Assembly (NCBI GenBank): GCA_012959785.1
Contig: DUCM01000009.1
Location: 1-64,000 of the forward strand
Direction of reading: 5' to 3'
From: Planctomycetota bacterium
Lineage (GTDB): Bacteria > Planctomycetota > UBA1135 > GCA-002686595
DNA: 64,000 nt
In this document: positions 1-8,592 of the stretch, piece by piece
How positions within the stretch are numbered: the first letter of the stretch is position 1
Layout: every line of letters begins with the position of its first letter
Made by a program: the position numbers and the translations under genes
Notes under the pieces: generated by a model
What the model was told of the DNA's origin: nothing
Databases searched by the model: none
What the model saw: the letters and a program-made list of their open reading frames with translations, nothing else

Positions 1-1169
1 GACCCCATGCTCCTCAGGCCCAGCCCTCACTTTGCACGAACTATCTGATTCGCCAGCAGGTGGGCCAGTTCCTGTACCTGATCGACCGCGCTCGCAATGA
101 GATCGTGGTCTTCAACTCGAACAGCATGGCAGTGATCGAGCGCATCGAGGTGCCGGATCCGACTACCCTGGCCATGTCGCCCAACCTTGACTTCCTGGCA
201 GTGTCGAACCAGTCCGTGGGGCTGGTGACTTTTATCGACATCAACCCGGCTTCCTCAACCTTCCATAGCCGAGTCAAGACAACAGTGGTGGGCAGCGGCC
301 CGCGGGGCATCGCCTGGGAACCGGGCAACGAGGATATTCTGGTCTGCAATGAGCAGGACAGCACGCTTTCTATCATCTCGGCCTTCTCACTCGAGGTGCG
401 CAAAACCGTCAGTTCGCAACTGCACCAGCCCTTCGATGTGGTCATCACTCCGCGGCAGTTGGGCTTTGGTTTTCAGCGCGGTGTGTACTTCGGGTACATC
501 CTGAACCGCAACGGCCGCCTGGCCATGTACGAGTCGGGCCCAAACGCAGTCAATGGTTGGGGCTTCGACGATGTGATCGGCACGGCTCCGCAGACATTCA
601 AGAACCCCAAGACCCTGCAGCCGGACCTGATCAATTTCAACTCAGCGGTCTGGATCGTCCACGAGGGGCCGATCGATCCGGCCACCGAAGTGGCGGGCGA
701 GGTCGGCATTCCCGCCGTTAGCAACCTAAGAATCGAGAGTGGCATCATCGGCCAGTTGCCGCTCAACTTTCAGTCACTCCTGATCCCCCAATTCCGCGAT
801 CTAAGCCTGGCGGTCAATGTATCCCTCGGGCCCGATGTTCTCTCTGGTGTGCCCGTGGATCTGGCTTTCGACAATCAGCGCAATTACGGCGGCCTGGTGA
901 ATTTCGCCACGACATTCAGTGCCGGAGTGGCCCTGCCGATCAATGGCAAGTCCCTGGTGCGAGTCGTGGGCGGAACTCCTGCGAATACCTGTGAGCCCAA
1001 GTACATGTTCGTGGCGGTGCCCAACCCCACCTTTGGCTCGGAAGGCGTGGTCGATGTGGTTGACATCGGTGGCGGGTTCAACCGCGTCGATGTGAGCGCC
1101 TTCCAGCCCGGCGTGCAGTCGATTGCGGTCAAGGAAGCGGCGACTTTGATGGACTACTTTCGACAGTAA
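1..1169 (+). CDS. Beta-propeller-type secreted protein, 5'-truncated by the window edge
   Basis: The frame is open from base 3 at the left edge to the TAA at 1167-1169, so only the last ~389 residues are visible. A GTG at base 60 is an internal valine, not a start: upstream codons still align with the paralogue that follows (RQQVGQFLYLIDRARNE here, RQQIGQFLYLIDRARNE there). The sequence reads as repeated blade-like strands (YLIDRARNEIVVFNS, GIAWEPGNEDILVCNE) resembling YVTN/NHL-type beta-propellers, and ends MDYFRQ exactly as its neighbour does. By analogy with the neighbour it is probably an exported lipoprotein. Its binding partner or function cannot be told from sequence. It is tandem with the next gene, 38 bases apart. 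Confidence 0.8.
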   Translation, partial: PHAPQAQPSLCTNYLIRQQVGQFLYLIDRARNEIVVFNSNSMAVIERIEVPDPTTLAMSPNLDFLAVSNQSVGLVTFIDINPASSTFHSRVKTTVVGSGPRGIAWEPGNEDILVCNEQDSTLSIISAFSLEVRKTVSSQLHQPFDVVITPRQLGFGFQRGVYFGYILNRNGRLAMYESGPNAVNGWGFDDVIGTAPQTFKNPKTLQPDLINFNSAVWIVHEGPIDPATEVAGEVGIPAVSNLRIESGIIGQLPLNFQSLLIPQFRDLSLAVNVSLGPDVLSGVPVDLAFDNQRNYGGLVNFATTFSAGVALPINGKSLVRVVGGTPANTCEPKYMFVAVPNPTFGSEGVVDVVDIGGGFNRVDVSAFQPGVQSIAVKEAATLMDYFRQ

Positions 1170-1207
1170 AGAGCAGTACGGATCTCAACCTCCCCAGCAT
1201 CCCTTTT

Positions 1208-4200
1208 ATGAGAAGCCCCAACGCAACTCTCCTCGTTTCTGCCCTGCTCGTCGGTGTTCTGGCGGGATGTGGCGGGATCATTTCCTCGAGCGAATCAGGG
1301 GCGCAAGCGATGAGCCTCGTGCGCGTCTCGAATGGCTTCGGCGAGATCTTGCCCCACAAGGTCCAGGCCCTCGACTCGAATGGAGTGCCCACTGCCCAGG
1401 TCGTTGCGATCCGCTCCGATGCCGATCTTCTGGCCTACACGCGCTCGAGCAATCCGATCCTCTCCACACCGGTCTTCGATCCGGGCACTTTCCTGCCCAG
1501 CGGTGCTCCAGGCAACCACTTCATCTACGCTACATTCACGAGTCCCGTCGATGTGTCCAGCGTTTTGACCTCCGCGCCGGGCCAGTTGCAGAACAACTCC
1601 TTTGCCGGGTCCATCCTCGTCACCGCTCATGATCCATTCACGGGCGTCTCTTCGGTGATTTCCGGTCGAGCCTTTATCGATGGGCGCACCATGGGGGCCG
1701 AACCCGTGGGGGCACCGCCAGAGCTACCTCTGGAGCAATGGGTGACCCTCGACGGCGCTGGCAGTACGGTGGCGGTTGTCCAGGGCGACGGCAGCACGCC
1801 CGGGCTGGGCTTTCCCGGCACCCAGGGCGTCTTCACCGGTCAGCATGAACTGATCTCGACCAGCACCCTGGTCTTCGTGGTTGACTCCGATGGCGACCTC
1901 GCTACCCATGAAGCCTTCCCCTCCGGCGTTCAGGTTCGCATGGAGATCAAGACTTCGGTGCTCTCCAAAGCAGGCCGGCCTCTCGATTTCCAAGCCCTCG
2001 CGTCCACCACGGTGGGAGCGGACACCCTGGCGCCCGAGGTCCTGTTCAGTCCGCCCCCCCAAGCCTTCCCGCGGATCAGCCCCGGTGGCGGGGAGCTGGG
2101 CGTTGACCCCCTGACCACGATCAGGGTCGAGTTCTCGGAGCCCGTCCAGCCCTGGAGCGTGGGGGATCTCTTGACCGGCACGGTCCCGACCCTGAGTACG
2201 GCTTTGGTGGTGCGTTTTGGTCCTACGACCTCGACGGTCCATGTGCCCTTCCATGTCAAGCCCATCAGTCCCTATGACCTATCGGTCTGGGACCTCATTC
2301 CTGCTTTCAATTTTCCGGGCTCGGGGCCGCCCCAGGCTGAATGCGGCACCTTCAATCGAGTGGATGTGGACATCAACGCGGGGCAGACGACTGACCTCGC
2401 GGGCAACATCAACCAACTGGCAGGCACGACCTTTTTCATCACCGGCGAAGGACCGGGGATCGCCAACATTCCCGTGACTCCCGACGCGATCTACCTCGGG
2501 CGCACCGGGGGCTCGCCGGGAATTTCCGTCATCGATCTGAATGGCTTCGGCCAGGGCACGGGCAACCCGACCTTTGATCCGGTCAATCCGATCCTCGAGG
2601 GCAACACGAACTTCCCCAACAACCCCAATGTCATCTTCTATGGGGGCACGATGCTGCCGCCCCTGGCACCGGGGACTTGCACTGTCGACGGTGGCTCCCG
2701 GGGTGTCTTCACCCTGGCGACGGACTCTTCGCTCAACGACCTGATCGTGCGCGCGCCCATCATTCAGTCCCTGGGGGACATGATGCTCGGCTGGTCGCTT
2801 GATGTAGCCTTCAACAATGCTCCCGCACCCTTCGGCTGCCAGGGCCAGGGCGGTAACCTGTGCGCCACCACGGGCTTCAAGGTGATCGCCACGGTGATCG
2901 ACGGCTCCACCTTGAGTCCGGCTGCACTGAACCCCAACGGAACCCAGATTCTGATCGACGGAGGCCCCAATCTGGTCGGGTGGAGTCCGCACCCCAACCC
3001 GCCGCCGCTGGTCTTTCCACCCCTTTGCGTTTCGCCCTACATCGGCGGCCAAGAACCCACATCGGTGGACACCCTGGCGCTGTTTTTGCCAAATCTCTTG
3101 GTGCCCGGAGATCCCTTTGGCGATCCAGCCACGGGGGTGCCTCCCTCGGGGCTCCTGGCCACCAACGCCAATGTATTCTTTCAGGGGCCGTCCCTGCCCA
3201 GCACCCAGATCGCGGCCTGCGCAACCTACGGGTTGCGCCAGCAGATCGGGCAATTCTTGTATCTCATCGACCGGGCACGCAATGAGGTCGTTGTCCTGAA
3301 CTCGAACCGCATGACGGTCATCGACCGCATCGAAGTCCCCGACCCGACTTCCCTCGCCATCGGCTCCAACCTCGACCTGTTGGCCATCACTAGCCAGTCG
3401 GTGGGGGCCGTGACTTTCATCGACATCGATCCCTCGTCGTCCTCCTTCCATCAGGTGCTCAAGGTCACCACGGTGGGCCAGAGTCCCCGGGGCATCGCCT
3501 GGGAGCCCGGCAACGAGGACATCTTCGTGTGCAACGAAGCTGACGACAGCGTCTCGATCCTCTCCGCCTTCTCGCTCAACTTGCGCAAGACGGTGATCTC
3601 GAGTCTTGAGCGCCCCTTCGAGGTGGCCATCACGCCCAGGCAGACGACCTTCGGCCTGGCTCGCAATGTCTACTTCGCCTATATCCTCGGTCGCAACGGC
3701 AGGATCTCGGTTTTCGAGTCCGGTCCCAACGGTGTCAACGGCTGGGGCTATGACGACGTCGTGGGCTCCATGCCCATGACCTTCAACAACCCCAAAACCA
3801 TCCAGGTCGATCCCATCGACCTGCGCTCGGGGCTGTGGGTCGTCCACGAGGGTCGTCTCGACCAGGGCAGCCAGCAACTTGTTGGTGCGCCGGGCGAAGG
3901 AGCCTTGTCCAACATCGTGGCCGAGACCGGGACCCCCGGTCAGATCATCTTGTCCTCGATTTCGCTGCTGATCCCGCAGCTCCGCGACATCCACTACTCG
4001 ATCAAGGTCTCCATAGGCGAAGAGCGCCTGACCGGCGTGCCCGTGGATATCGCCTTCGACAACTTGACCAACCTGGGGGGCATCGTGAACTGGGTGACTT
4101 CGTACAGTGCGGGTTCGCCCGTGCCCCTGAACGGCAAGGCCATCGTGCGCCAGGCCGGCGCCGCGCAGCCCACCAATCGCCCGCGCTTCGCCTTTGCCGC

Positions 4201-4351
4201 CGTGCCCAACCCCACCCAGGGACTCGGCGGCGTGGATGTGATTCTGCTCGACGGCGCCTTCCTGCGCTATGACACCAATGTCTTCCAGCCGGGCATTCAG
4301 TCGATCGAGGCGCCGCATACGAACATCCTCATGGACTACTTCAGGCAGTAG
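1208..4351 (+). CDS. Large lipoprotein with Ig-like region and C-terminal beta-propeller
   Basis: 1047 residues. The N-terminus is a lipoprotein signal with lipobox LAGC (Cys21), so the protein should be anchored in the outer or cytoplasmic membrane facing outward. Residues ~270-400 resemble the SbsA-type bacterial Ig-like domain (DPLTTIRVEFSEPV). From residue ~677 to the end the protein is a close paralogue of the truncated gene upstream, with the same blade motifs and the same MDYFRQ terminus. The middle (~400-670) is Gly/Pro/Asn-rich and rich in Cys pairs. The ATG at 1208 starts the signal peptide directly; no clear Shine-Dalgarno is seen. Such proteins are typically cell-surface or periplasmic; a specific role is not inferable. 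Confidence 0.85.
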   Translation: MRSPNATLLVSALLVGVLAGCGGIISSSESGAQAMSLVRVSNGFGEILPHKVQALDSNGVPTAQVVAIRSDADLLAYTRSSNPILSTPVFDPGTFLPSGAPGNHFIYATFTSPVDVSSVLTSAPGQLQNNSFAGSILVTAHDPFTGVSSVISGRAFIDGRTMGAEPVGAPPELPLEQWVTLDGAGSTVAVVQGDGSTPGLGFPGTQGVFTGQHELISTSTLVFVVDSDGDLATHEAFPSGVQVRMEIKTSVLSKAGRPLDFQALASTTVGADTLAPEVLFSPPPQAFPRISPGGGELGVDPLTTIRVEFSEPVQPWSVGDLLTGTVPTLSTALVVRFGPTTSTVHVPFHVKPISPYDLSVWDLIPAFNFPGSGPPQAECGTFNRVDVDINAGQTTDLAGNINQLAGTTFFITGEGPGIANIPVTPDAIYLGRTGGSPGISVIDLNGFGQGTGNPTFDPVNPILEGNTNFPNNPNVIFYGGTMLPPLAPGTCTVDGGSRGVFTLATDSSLNDLIVRAPIIQSLGDMMLGWSLDVAFNNAPAPFGCQGQGGNLCATTGFKVIATVIDGSTLSPAALNPNGTQILIDGGPNLVGWSPHPNPPPLVFPPLCVSPYIGGQEPTSVDTLALFLPNLLVPGDPFGDPATGVPPSGLLATNANVFFQGPSLPSTQIAACATYGLRQQIGQFLYLIDRARNEVVVLNSNRMTVIDRIEVPDPTSLAIGSNLDLLAITSQSVGAVTFIDIDPSSSSFHQVLKVTTVGQSPRGIAWEPGNEDIFVCNEADDSVSILSAFSLNLRKTVISSLERPFEVAITPRQTTFGLARNVYFAYILGRNGRISVFESGPNGVNGWGYDDVVGSMPMTFNNPKTIQVDPIDLRSGLWVVHEGRLDQGSQQLVGAPGEGALSNIVAETGTPGQIILSSISLLIPQLRDIHYSIKVSIGEERLTGVPVDIAFDNLTNLGGIVNWVTSYSAGSPVPLNGKAIVRQAGAAQPTNRPRFAFAAVPNPTQGLGGVDVILLDGAFLRYDTNVFQPGIQSIEAPHTNILMDYFRQ

Positions 4352-4352
4352 C

Positions 4353-4374
4353 CGCCCCCTTCGCAAGCGGGGCG
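4353..4374 (+). other. Stable hairpin between propeller gene and ubiE
   Basis: CGCCCC-CTT pairs with AAG-C-GGGGCG around a CGC loop, giving nine base pairs with one bulged C. It fills almost the whole 27-base gap between the TAG at 4349-4351 and the ATG at 4379. There is no T-tract, so it is not a classical intrinsic terminator. It could trim or stabilise mRNA, or lower read-through into ubiE. Confidence 0.45.
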
Positions 4375-4378
4375 CGTC

Positions 4379-5080
4379 ATGCCCGAAGCCACTCAGGTCC
4401 GGTCCATGTTTGCCCGCATTGCGGGCAGCTATGACCTGCTCAACCACCTGCTCTCCGCCGGAATAGACCGGCGTTGGCGCCGGCGGGTGGTGGCTTGCGC
4501 CGGGGAGTTAGCCAGCGGCCAGGTGCTCGATGCTTGCTGCGGAACTGGGGACCTCGGTCTGGAATTCGCTCGCGCCGGGGCGCGGGTTGTGGGCGTTGAC
4601 TTCACCCCCGAGATGCTGCGGCGCGCCCTTCCCAAACAGCGCCGCGAGGCTCTCCCGGTGCTGTTTCTGCACGGCGATCTTCTGGACCTACCCGTGGCGG
4701 ACGGGCGCGCTGACATCGCCTGCGTGGCCTTCGGCATCCGCAATGTCGTCGACCGCGGCCGCGGCCTGGCCGAGATGGCGCGGGTTGTGCGACCAGGCGG
4801 GCGGGTCTTCGTGCTCGAATTCAGCCAACCGCCCGGAGTCATCTTCGGCCCGCTCTACCGCTTCTACTTCAAAGGGCTCCTGCCGGCTTTCGGCAACCTT
4901 GTCTCCGGGGACGACGATGCCTACAGTTATCTGGCGCGTACCGTGATGGCCTGGCCGGGGCCCGCTGAGTTGCAAGCCGAGATGGAGCAAAGCGGCCTCG
5001 AGGCCTGCGGCTTTGAACTTCTCACCAGGGGCATCGCCTGCTTACACTTTGGAACACGGCCCATGACCAGCGAGCCGTGA
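4379..5080 (+). CDS. ubiE: Demethylmenaquinone/ubiquinone C-methyltransferase (UbiE/MenG)
   Basis: 233 residues, the usual family length. UbiE/MenG transfers a methyl group from S-adenosylmethionine to the quinone ring in the last or near-last step of menaquinone or ubiquinone synthesis. SAM-binding motif I is LDACCGTGDLGLEFA (residues ~50-64), followed by GVDFTPEML, the family signature VAFGIRNV near residue 120, and RVVRPGGRVFVLEFS. The N-terminal FARIAGSYDLLNHLLSAG is the typical UbiE opening. The gene overlaps the CPBP gene by four bases (GTGA), followed by ubiX and a UbiA-type gene, so it belongs to a quinone operon. Menaquinone is the more likely product if the lineage inference is right; the sequence alone does not decide. 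Confidence 0.92.
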   Translation: MPEATQVRSMFARIAGSYDLLNHLLSAGIDRRWRRRVVACAGELASGQVLDACCGTGDLGLEFARAGARVVGVDFTPEMLRRALPKQRREALPVLFLHGDLLDLPVADGRADIACVAFGIRNVVDRGRGLAEMARVVRPGGRVFVLEFSQPPGVIFGPLYRFYFKGLLPAFGNLVSGDDDAYSYLARTVMAWPGPAELQAEMEQSGLEACGFELLTRGIACLHFGTRPMTSEP

Positions 5081-5919
5081 GCCGCCCCCTCTACGAGGAC
5101 GAGGAAGACGAGCAGGCTGCGACCGCGGCCAGCTCGGACTGGCAGGGCTTGCGCGATGGCGATGGCGCCAGGCAGCGTTCCCTGGCCCTGGGGCTGGTGG
5201 CCCTTGCGCCGCTGTTCCTGGCCTACGAGTTGGGCCTTCGGAGCAACCCGGAGCTGCCGCGCAACCTGGCCGAGAAGGCGCTCCTGTGGTGCTTGAGCCC
5301 TGTTGGTGAAGCCCTGCCGGCTCTGCGCGCGGGGCTTCTGGCGGCAGCCGTTTGCTTTTCCCTGTGGCTTTGCTTTCGCCGCCGCCTGGCCCTGGGTCCG
5401 AGTCTCATGGCGGTGATCTTCGAGGGCGTGGTCTGGGCCATCTGCATCGGGCCGCTCTTGGCCTTTTCCATGGGCCTCCTGGGTGGCTTGCCAGGCGAGG
5501 TCATGGGTGCCACACAGGCTGCCGGGGCTCCGGGGCTGGCCCTCGCGGCGCGACTCTTCGGCGGGGCGGCCTTCGAGGAGCTCCTCTTCCGTGTTCTGAT
5601 TTTTGGAGCGCTGTACTTCATGGCCGGGCGGGTCATGCTGTTCTTCGGCGCTCCCGAGGCCGCCAGTCGGCTGAGCGCCGACGGCGTGGCCATCGTGGGC
5701 TCGGCGCTCTGTTTCGCGACCTTGCACCTCGACTTGTTTGCCACCCATATGGATGCGCACGGCGAGGCCTTTTCGAGTCCGGTCTTCCTCTGGCGCTTCC
5801 TGGCGGGCATCCTCCTGGCACTTCTGTTTCGCCTGCGCGGCCTGGGAGTCGCGGCCTGGACCCACGCCTTGTTCAATCTGGCGCTGCTTTTGGGCGCAGG
5901 TGTGGATGTGCTCTTATGA
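5077..5919 (+). CDS. CPBP-family intramembrane metalloprotease
   Basis: 280 residues with several hydrophobic membrane segments. The CPBP/Abi (Rce1-like) signature is visible: EE-x3-R in FEELLFRVLIFG (residues ~167-178), a histidine in FATLHLDLF (~215), and the last motif AWTHALFN (~262). These Glu and His residues are the expected catalytic set of glutamate intramembrane proteases. The GTG start lies inside the ubiE stop, and its own stop overlaps the ubiX ATG, so translation is probably coupled with the quinone genes. Substrate unknown. The N-terminal ~30 residues are acidic and polar (EDEEDEQ), likely a cytoplasmic tail. Confidence 0.85.
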   Translation: MSRPLYEDEEDEQAATAASSDWQGLRDGDGARQRSLALGLVALAPLFLAYELGLRSNPELPRNLAEKALLWCLSPVGEALPALRAGLLAAAVCFSLWLCFRRRLALGPSLMAVIFEGVVWAICIGPLLAFSMGLLGGLPGEVMGATQAAGAPGLALAARLFGGAAFEELLFRVLIFGALYFMAGRVMLFFGAPEAASRLSADGVAIVGSALCFATLHLDLFATHMDAHGEAFSSPVFLWRFLAGILLALLFRLRGLGVAAWTHALFNLALLLGAGVDVLL

Positions 5920-6554
5920 GTCGTTACTTCATCGGTCTCACAGGTGCCAGCGGGCACCTCTACGGGGAGCGCTTGATGCGCGCCCTGGCCGCTTTGGGTC
6001 ACGATCTGGACCTGGCGCTGACGCCCGCAGGCGCCAAGGTCTTGCGCCACGAGTTGGGCGTCGATGCGGGGCCGGAGGGCGCGGAGCTCGAGGCTAGTTT
6101 GCCACGCTGGTTGGGCGAGGACACCGCTCGCCGAGTGCGCGTTTTCAAGAGCGATGAGATCGAGGCTCCGGCCTCGTCGGGCACAGCCGGCATCGCGGCG
6201 GTGATCCTGTGTCCGTGCAGCATGGGCACCCTGGCGCGGGTTTCGGCGGGCTTCAGCTCGAACCTCGTGGAGCGTGCCGCGGATGTGGCCATCAAGGAAC
6301 GCCGCCCGCTGTTGCTGGTGGTGCGCGAGACGCCGCTCTCGGAAATCCACCTCGAAAACTTGCTGCGCATGGCGCGCCTGGGCGCCCAGGTCCTGCCGGC
6401 CATGCCCGGTTTCTATCAGCGGCCTGAAAACCTCGCGGAACTCGTCGATCAACTGGTGGGCAAGATCCTCGATGGCCTGGGCCTGGAGCATGAGCTAGGC
6501 AAACGCTGGAGTGGCGAGCTGGCGGGAGATCCCGGTCTCGAGGGTTGCTCCTGA
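5916..6554 (+). CDS. ubiX: UbiX-type flavin prenyltransferase
   Basis: 212 residues. UbiX/Pad1 enzymes attach a dimethylallyl group to FMN, making the prenyl-FMN cofactor of UbiD-type decarboxylases; MqnL and MqnM-type pairs do this job in futalosine-pathway menaquinone synthesis. The flavoprotein fold starts YFIGLTGASGHLYGERLM; the central ILCPCSMGTLARVSAGFSSN holds the conserved CPCSM-x2-LA-x-G loop, and RRPLLLVVRETPLS matches the family's RxPLxLxxRExPL signature. The ATG at 5916 overlaps the upstream stop (ATGA) and is preferred because it gives the exact family N-terminus. No ubiD gene is seen in the window. Confidence 0.9.
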   Translation: MSRYFIGLTGASGHLYGERLMRALAALGHDLDLALTPAGAKVLRHELGVDAGPEGAELEASLPRWLGEDTARRVRVFKSDEIEAPASSGTAGIAAVILCPCSMGTLARVSAGFSSNLVERAADVAIKERRPLLLVVRETPLSEIHLENLLRMARLGAQVLPAMPGFYQRPENLAELVDQLVGKILDGLGLEHELGKRWSGELAGDPGLEGCS

Positions 6555-7423
6555 TGGGGCTCGCGAAGTACTTCTCTCTGGTCAAGTTCAGCCACTCGAT
6601 CTTTGCCTTGCCCTTCGCCTTGCAGGGTGCCTGGATGGCGAGCGCGGGGCGGCCGGCTGCCTCTACTCTTGTGGGGGTGGTGCTGTGCGCGGTGACGGCG
6701 CGCACCGCCGCCATGGCTTTCAATAGGCTCCTCGACCGCCGCATCGACGCCGCTAATCCGCGCACCCAGGGGCGCGAGATTCCCACGGGCGCAGTCTCAC
6801 CCTTGGCCGCGGGTTGCGTGGTTGCCATCAGCGCAGCGCTTTTCGTGGCCTCCAGCTTCTGGCTCAATCCGCTCTGCGGCAAGCTCTCGCCGGCGGTGCT
6901 GCTGGTGCTCCTGGGCTACAGCAGCTTCAAGCGCTTTTCGGCCTCGGCTCATCTGGTCCTGGGACTCTCCCTGGCCCTCGCGCCCCTCGGCGCCTGGTTG
7001 GCGGTGCGCGGCGAATTCGCGGGTGACCTGGCCCCCGTCCTCGCCCTGGCTCTGGGGGTGCTCTTTTGGGTGGCGGGCTTCGATTTGATCTACGCCTCCT
7101 GCGATGCGGAGTTCGATTCCAGGCGCGGCTTGCACTCCGTGCCAGCGCGCTACGGCGTGGCCCTGGCGCTCTTGGCTTCGACGCTGTTGCACATCCTGGC
7201 CGTGGTTTGCTTCGCTTTACAGGGCTACCTGGGGGGCTACGGCTGGCCCTTCTGGGCGGCTCTTGCTGTCGCCGCTGTGCTCCTGGTGCTGGAGCACGCC
7301 ATCATTTCTGCCGACGACTTGAGTCGCGTCAACCTGGCTTTTTTCACCCTCAATGGGTGGGTGGGCGTGGGGCTCTTCCTGGGACTGGTCATTGACCTCG
7401 GTCTCACCGATACTCAAGGGTAA
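6554..7423 (+). CDS. UbiA-family prenyltransferase (4-hydroxybenzoate/MqnP type)
   Basis: 289 residues with about eight hydrophobic segments. UbiA-type integral membrane enzymes attach a polyprenyl chain to an aromatic acceptor. Both Asp-rich motifs that bind Mg-diphosphate are present: NRLLDRRID (N-x3-D-x3-D) near residue 57, and DLIYASCDAEFD near residue 177. The neighbourhood with ubiE and ubiX points to quinone synthesis; the acceptor may be 4-hydroxybenzoate or the futalosine-derived naphthoate. The ATG at 6554 forms ATGA with the ubiX stop and is preferred to an upstream in-frame TTG at 6545. Its TAA overlaps the holA ATG (TAATG). Confidence 0.88.
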   Translation: MGLAKYFSLVKFSHSIFALPFALQGAWMASAGRPAASTLVGVVLCAVTARTAAMAFNRLLDRRIDAANPRTQGREIPTGAVSPLAAGCVVAISAALFVASSFWLNPLCGKLSPAVLLVLLGYSSFKRFSASAHLVLGLSLALAPLGAWLAVRGEFAGDLAPVLALALGVLFWVAGFDLIYASCDAEFDSRRGLHSVPARYGVALALLASTLLHILAVVCFALQGYLGGYGWPFWAALAVAAVLLVLEHAIISADDLSRVNLAFFTLNGWVGVGLFLGLVIDLGLTDTQG

Positions 7424-8592
7424 TGGCCACAGCACGAACCAAGGAAGCGGACCCCGCCACCCAACTGCGGGGCCTCGAAGCAGCCCTGCGCCAGGGCGAC
7501 CTGCCGCGCGTGGCTCTTCTGCGCGGCGAGGAACAGTACTTCGTGGAACGCGGCCTGGCCCTGCTCATGGCCGCCGCCGAGCAGGACGGCGAGGAACTCT
7601 GCCGCCATGACGCCCGCGATCCCGAGTTTCGCCTGTCGTCCCTGCTCGATGACCTGGGCGGGAGCTCACTCTTCTCAGCGGCGCGCTGCGTGGTGGTGCG
7701 TGGCGCCGACGATATCGTCAAGAAGGTCGCGGAGGCAGGCGCGGGCGCGAAGTCCTCTGCCACCATCCAATCACCCTTCACCACAACAGCCCTGGCTTTT
7801 CTCGCCTCCTCGAGCGCGGGGCACCTGTTCGTGACCGCTCGCAAGTTGCGCGCCGACCACGCATTTTCCAAGGCGATCAAGAAGGCCTCTGGTCTGCAAT
7901 TCTCGGCACGCAAACTGTACGACTCACCGCCGCCCTGGGATCCCGATCCGCGCAAGAGTGAACTGGCCCAGTGGGTGCGCGCGCGGGCTGGCGAACTCGA
8001 GGTTCGCCTCGCTGCCGATGATGCAGCCTTTCTCGCGGCCGCCACGGGCAATGACTTGCCGGCCATCGATATGGCCCTGGAGAAGGTGCGTCTGGCAGGC
8101 AGCCAGGGTCTGGCCGCGGTGGTGGGTTGGCAGAGCGGTGGATCGCCCTGGAAAGTGGCCGATGATCTCCTCGGTGGCGACCTCGGCCGCGGTGTAGGGG
8201 GAGTCGAGTCACTCTTCCGCGGGGGCTTTCGCTCCGACCGCGACGGCAAGACGCTCATGGACCGCGGCGGCTTGGTGGCCATGTTGCTGGTGGCCCTGCG
8301 CGGCAAGGCGCGCAAGGCCCTGGTGGCCTCGCGGGCCATGGCCCGCGGCAAGAGCTTGGATGAAGCAGCCGACGAAGCCGGCGTCTCACGCCAGAAGATG
8401 GCCCGCACGGCGCTCCAGTCGGATTTGCGGCTGAGGACCTGGAACCTGTGGCAGGCGGCCCTCGCGGACATCTCTGAACTCGAATTCCAGAGCCGCTCAA
8501 AGGGCGTGGTGGACGCGGCCGATTTCGCCCGTTTAGCCCTGCGCTGGCAGACCGATCCGACGGCCGCCGTGACCCCGCGAGGTCGGCGATGA
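7423..8592 (+). CDS. holA: DNA polymerase III delta subunit
   Basis: 389 residues, slightly longer than the usual ~340. HolA opens the beta sliding clamp as part of the clamp-loader complex. Typical features are the opening PRVALLRGEEQYFVERGLALL (the LLxGxExxLxxR region), the strand SSLFSAARCVVVRGAD, and a helical C-terminal collar region (KALVASRAMARGKSLDEAA). Conservation in this family is low, so the call rests on overall order and these patches. There are about 30 extra residues around ~105-125 (AGAGAKSSATIQ). It follows the UbiA gene with a TAATG junction and overlaps mutL by four bases. Confidence 0.8.
   Translation: MATARTKEADPATQLRGLEAALRQGDLPRVALLRGEEQYFVERGLALLMAAAEQDGEELCRHDARDPEFRLSSLLDDLGGSSLFSAARCVVVRGADDIVKKVAEAGAGAKSSATIQSPFTTTALAFLASSSAGHLFVTARKLRADHAFSKAIKKASGLQFSARKLYDSPPPWDPDPRKSELAQWVRARAGELEVRLAADDAAFLAAATGNDLPAIDMALEKVRLAGSQGLAAVVGWQSGGSPWKVADDLLGGDLGRGVGGVESLFRGGFRSDRDGKTLMDRGGLVAMLLVALRGKARKALVASRAMARGKSLDEAADEAGVSRQKMARTALQSDLRLRTWNLWQAALADISELEFQSRSKGVVDAADFARLALRWQTDPTAAVTPRGRR

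Noticed and set aside
60-1169. GTG at base 60 as the start of the first gene
   Set aside because: Codons upstream to base 3 stay open and align with the paralogue, so this is an internal residue of a gene entering from the left.
2279-4447. Long minus-strand open frame (~720 codons) opposite the propeller gene
   Set aside because: High GC makes stops rare; the plus-strand gene has a signal peptide and domain structure, while the antisense product is low-complexity with no motif.
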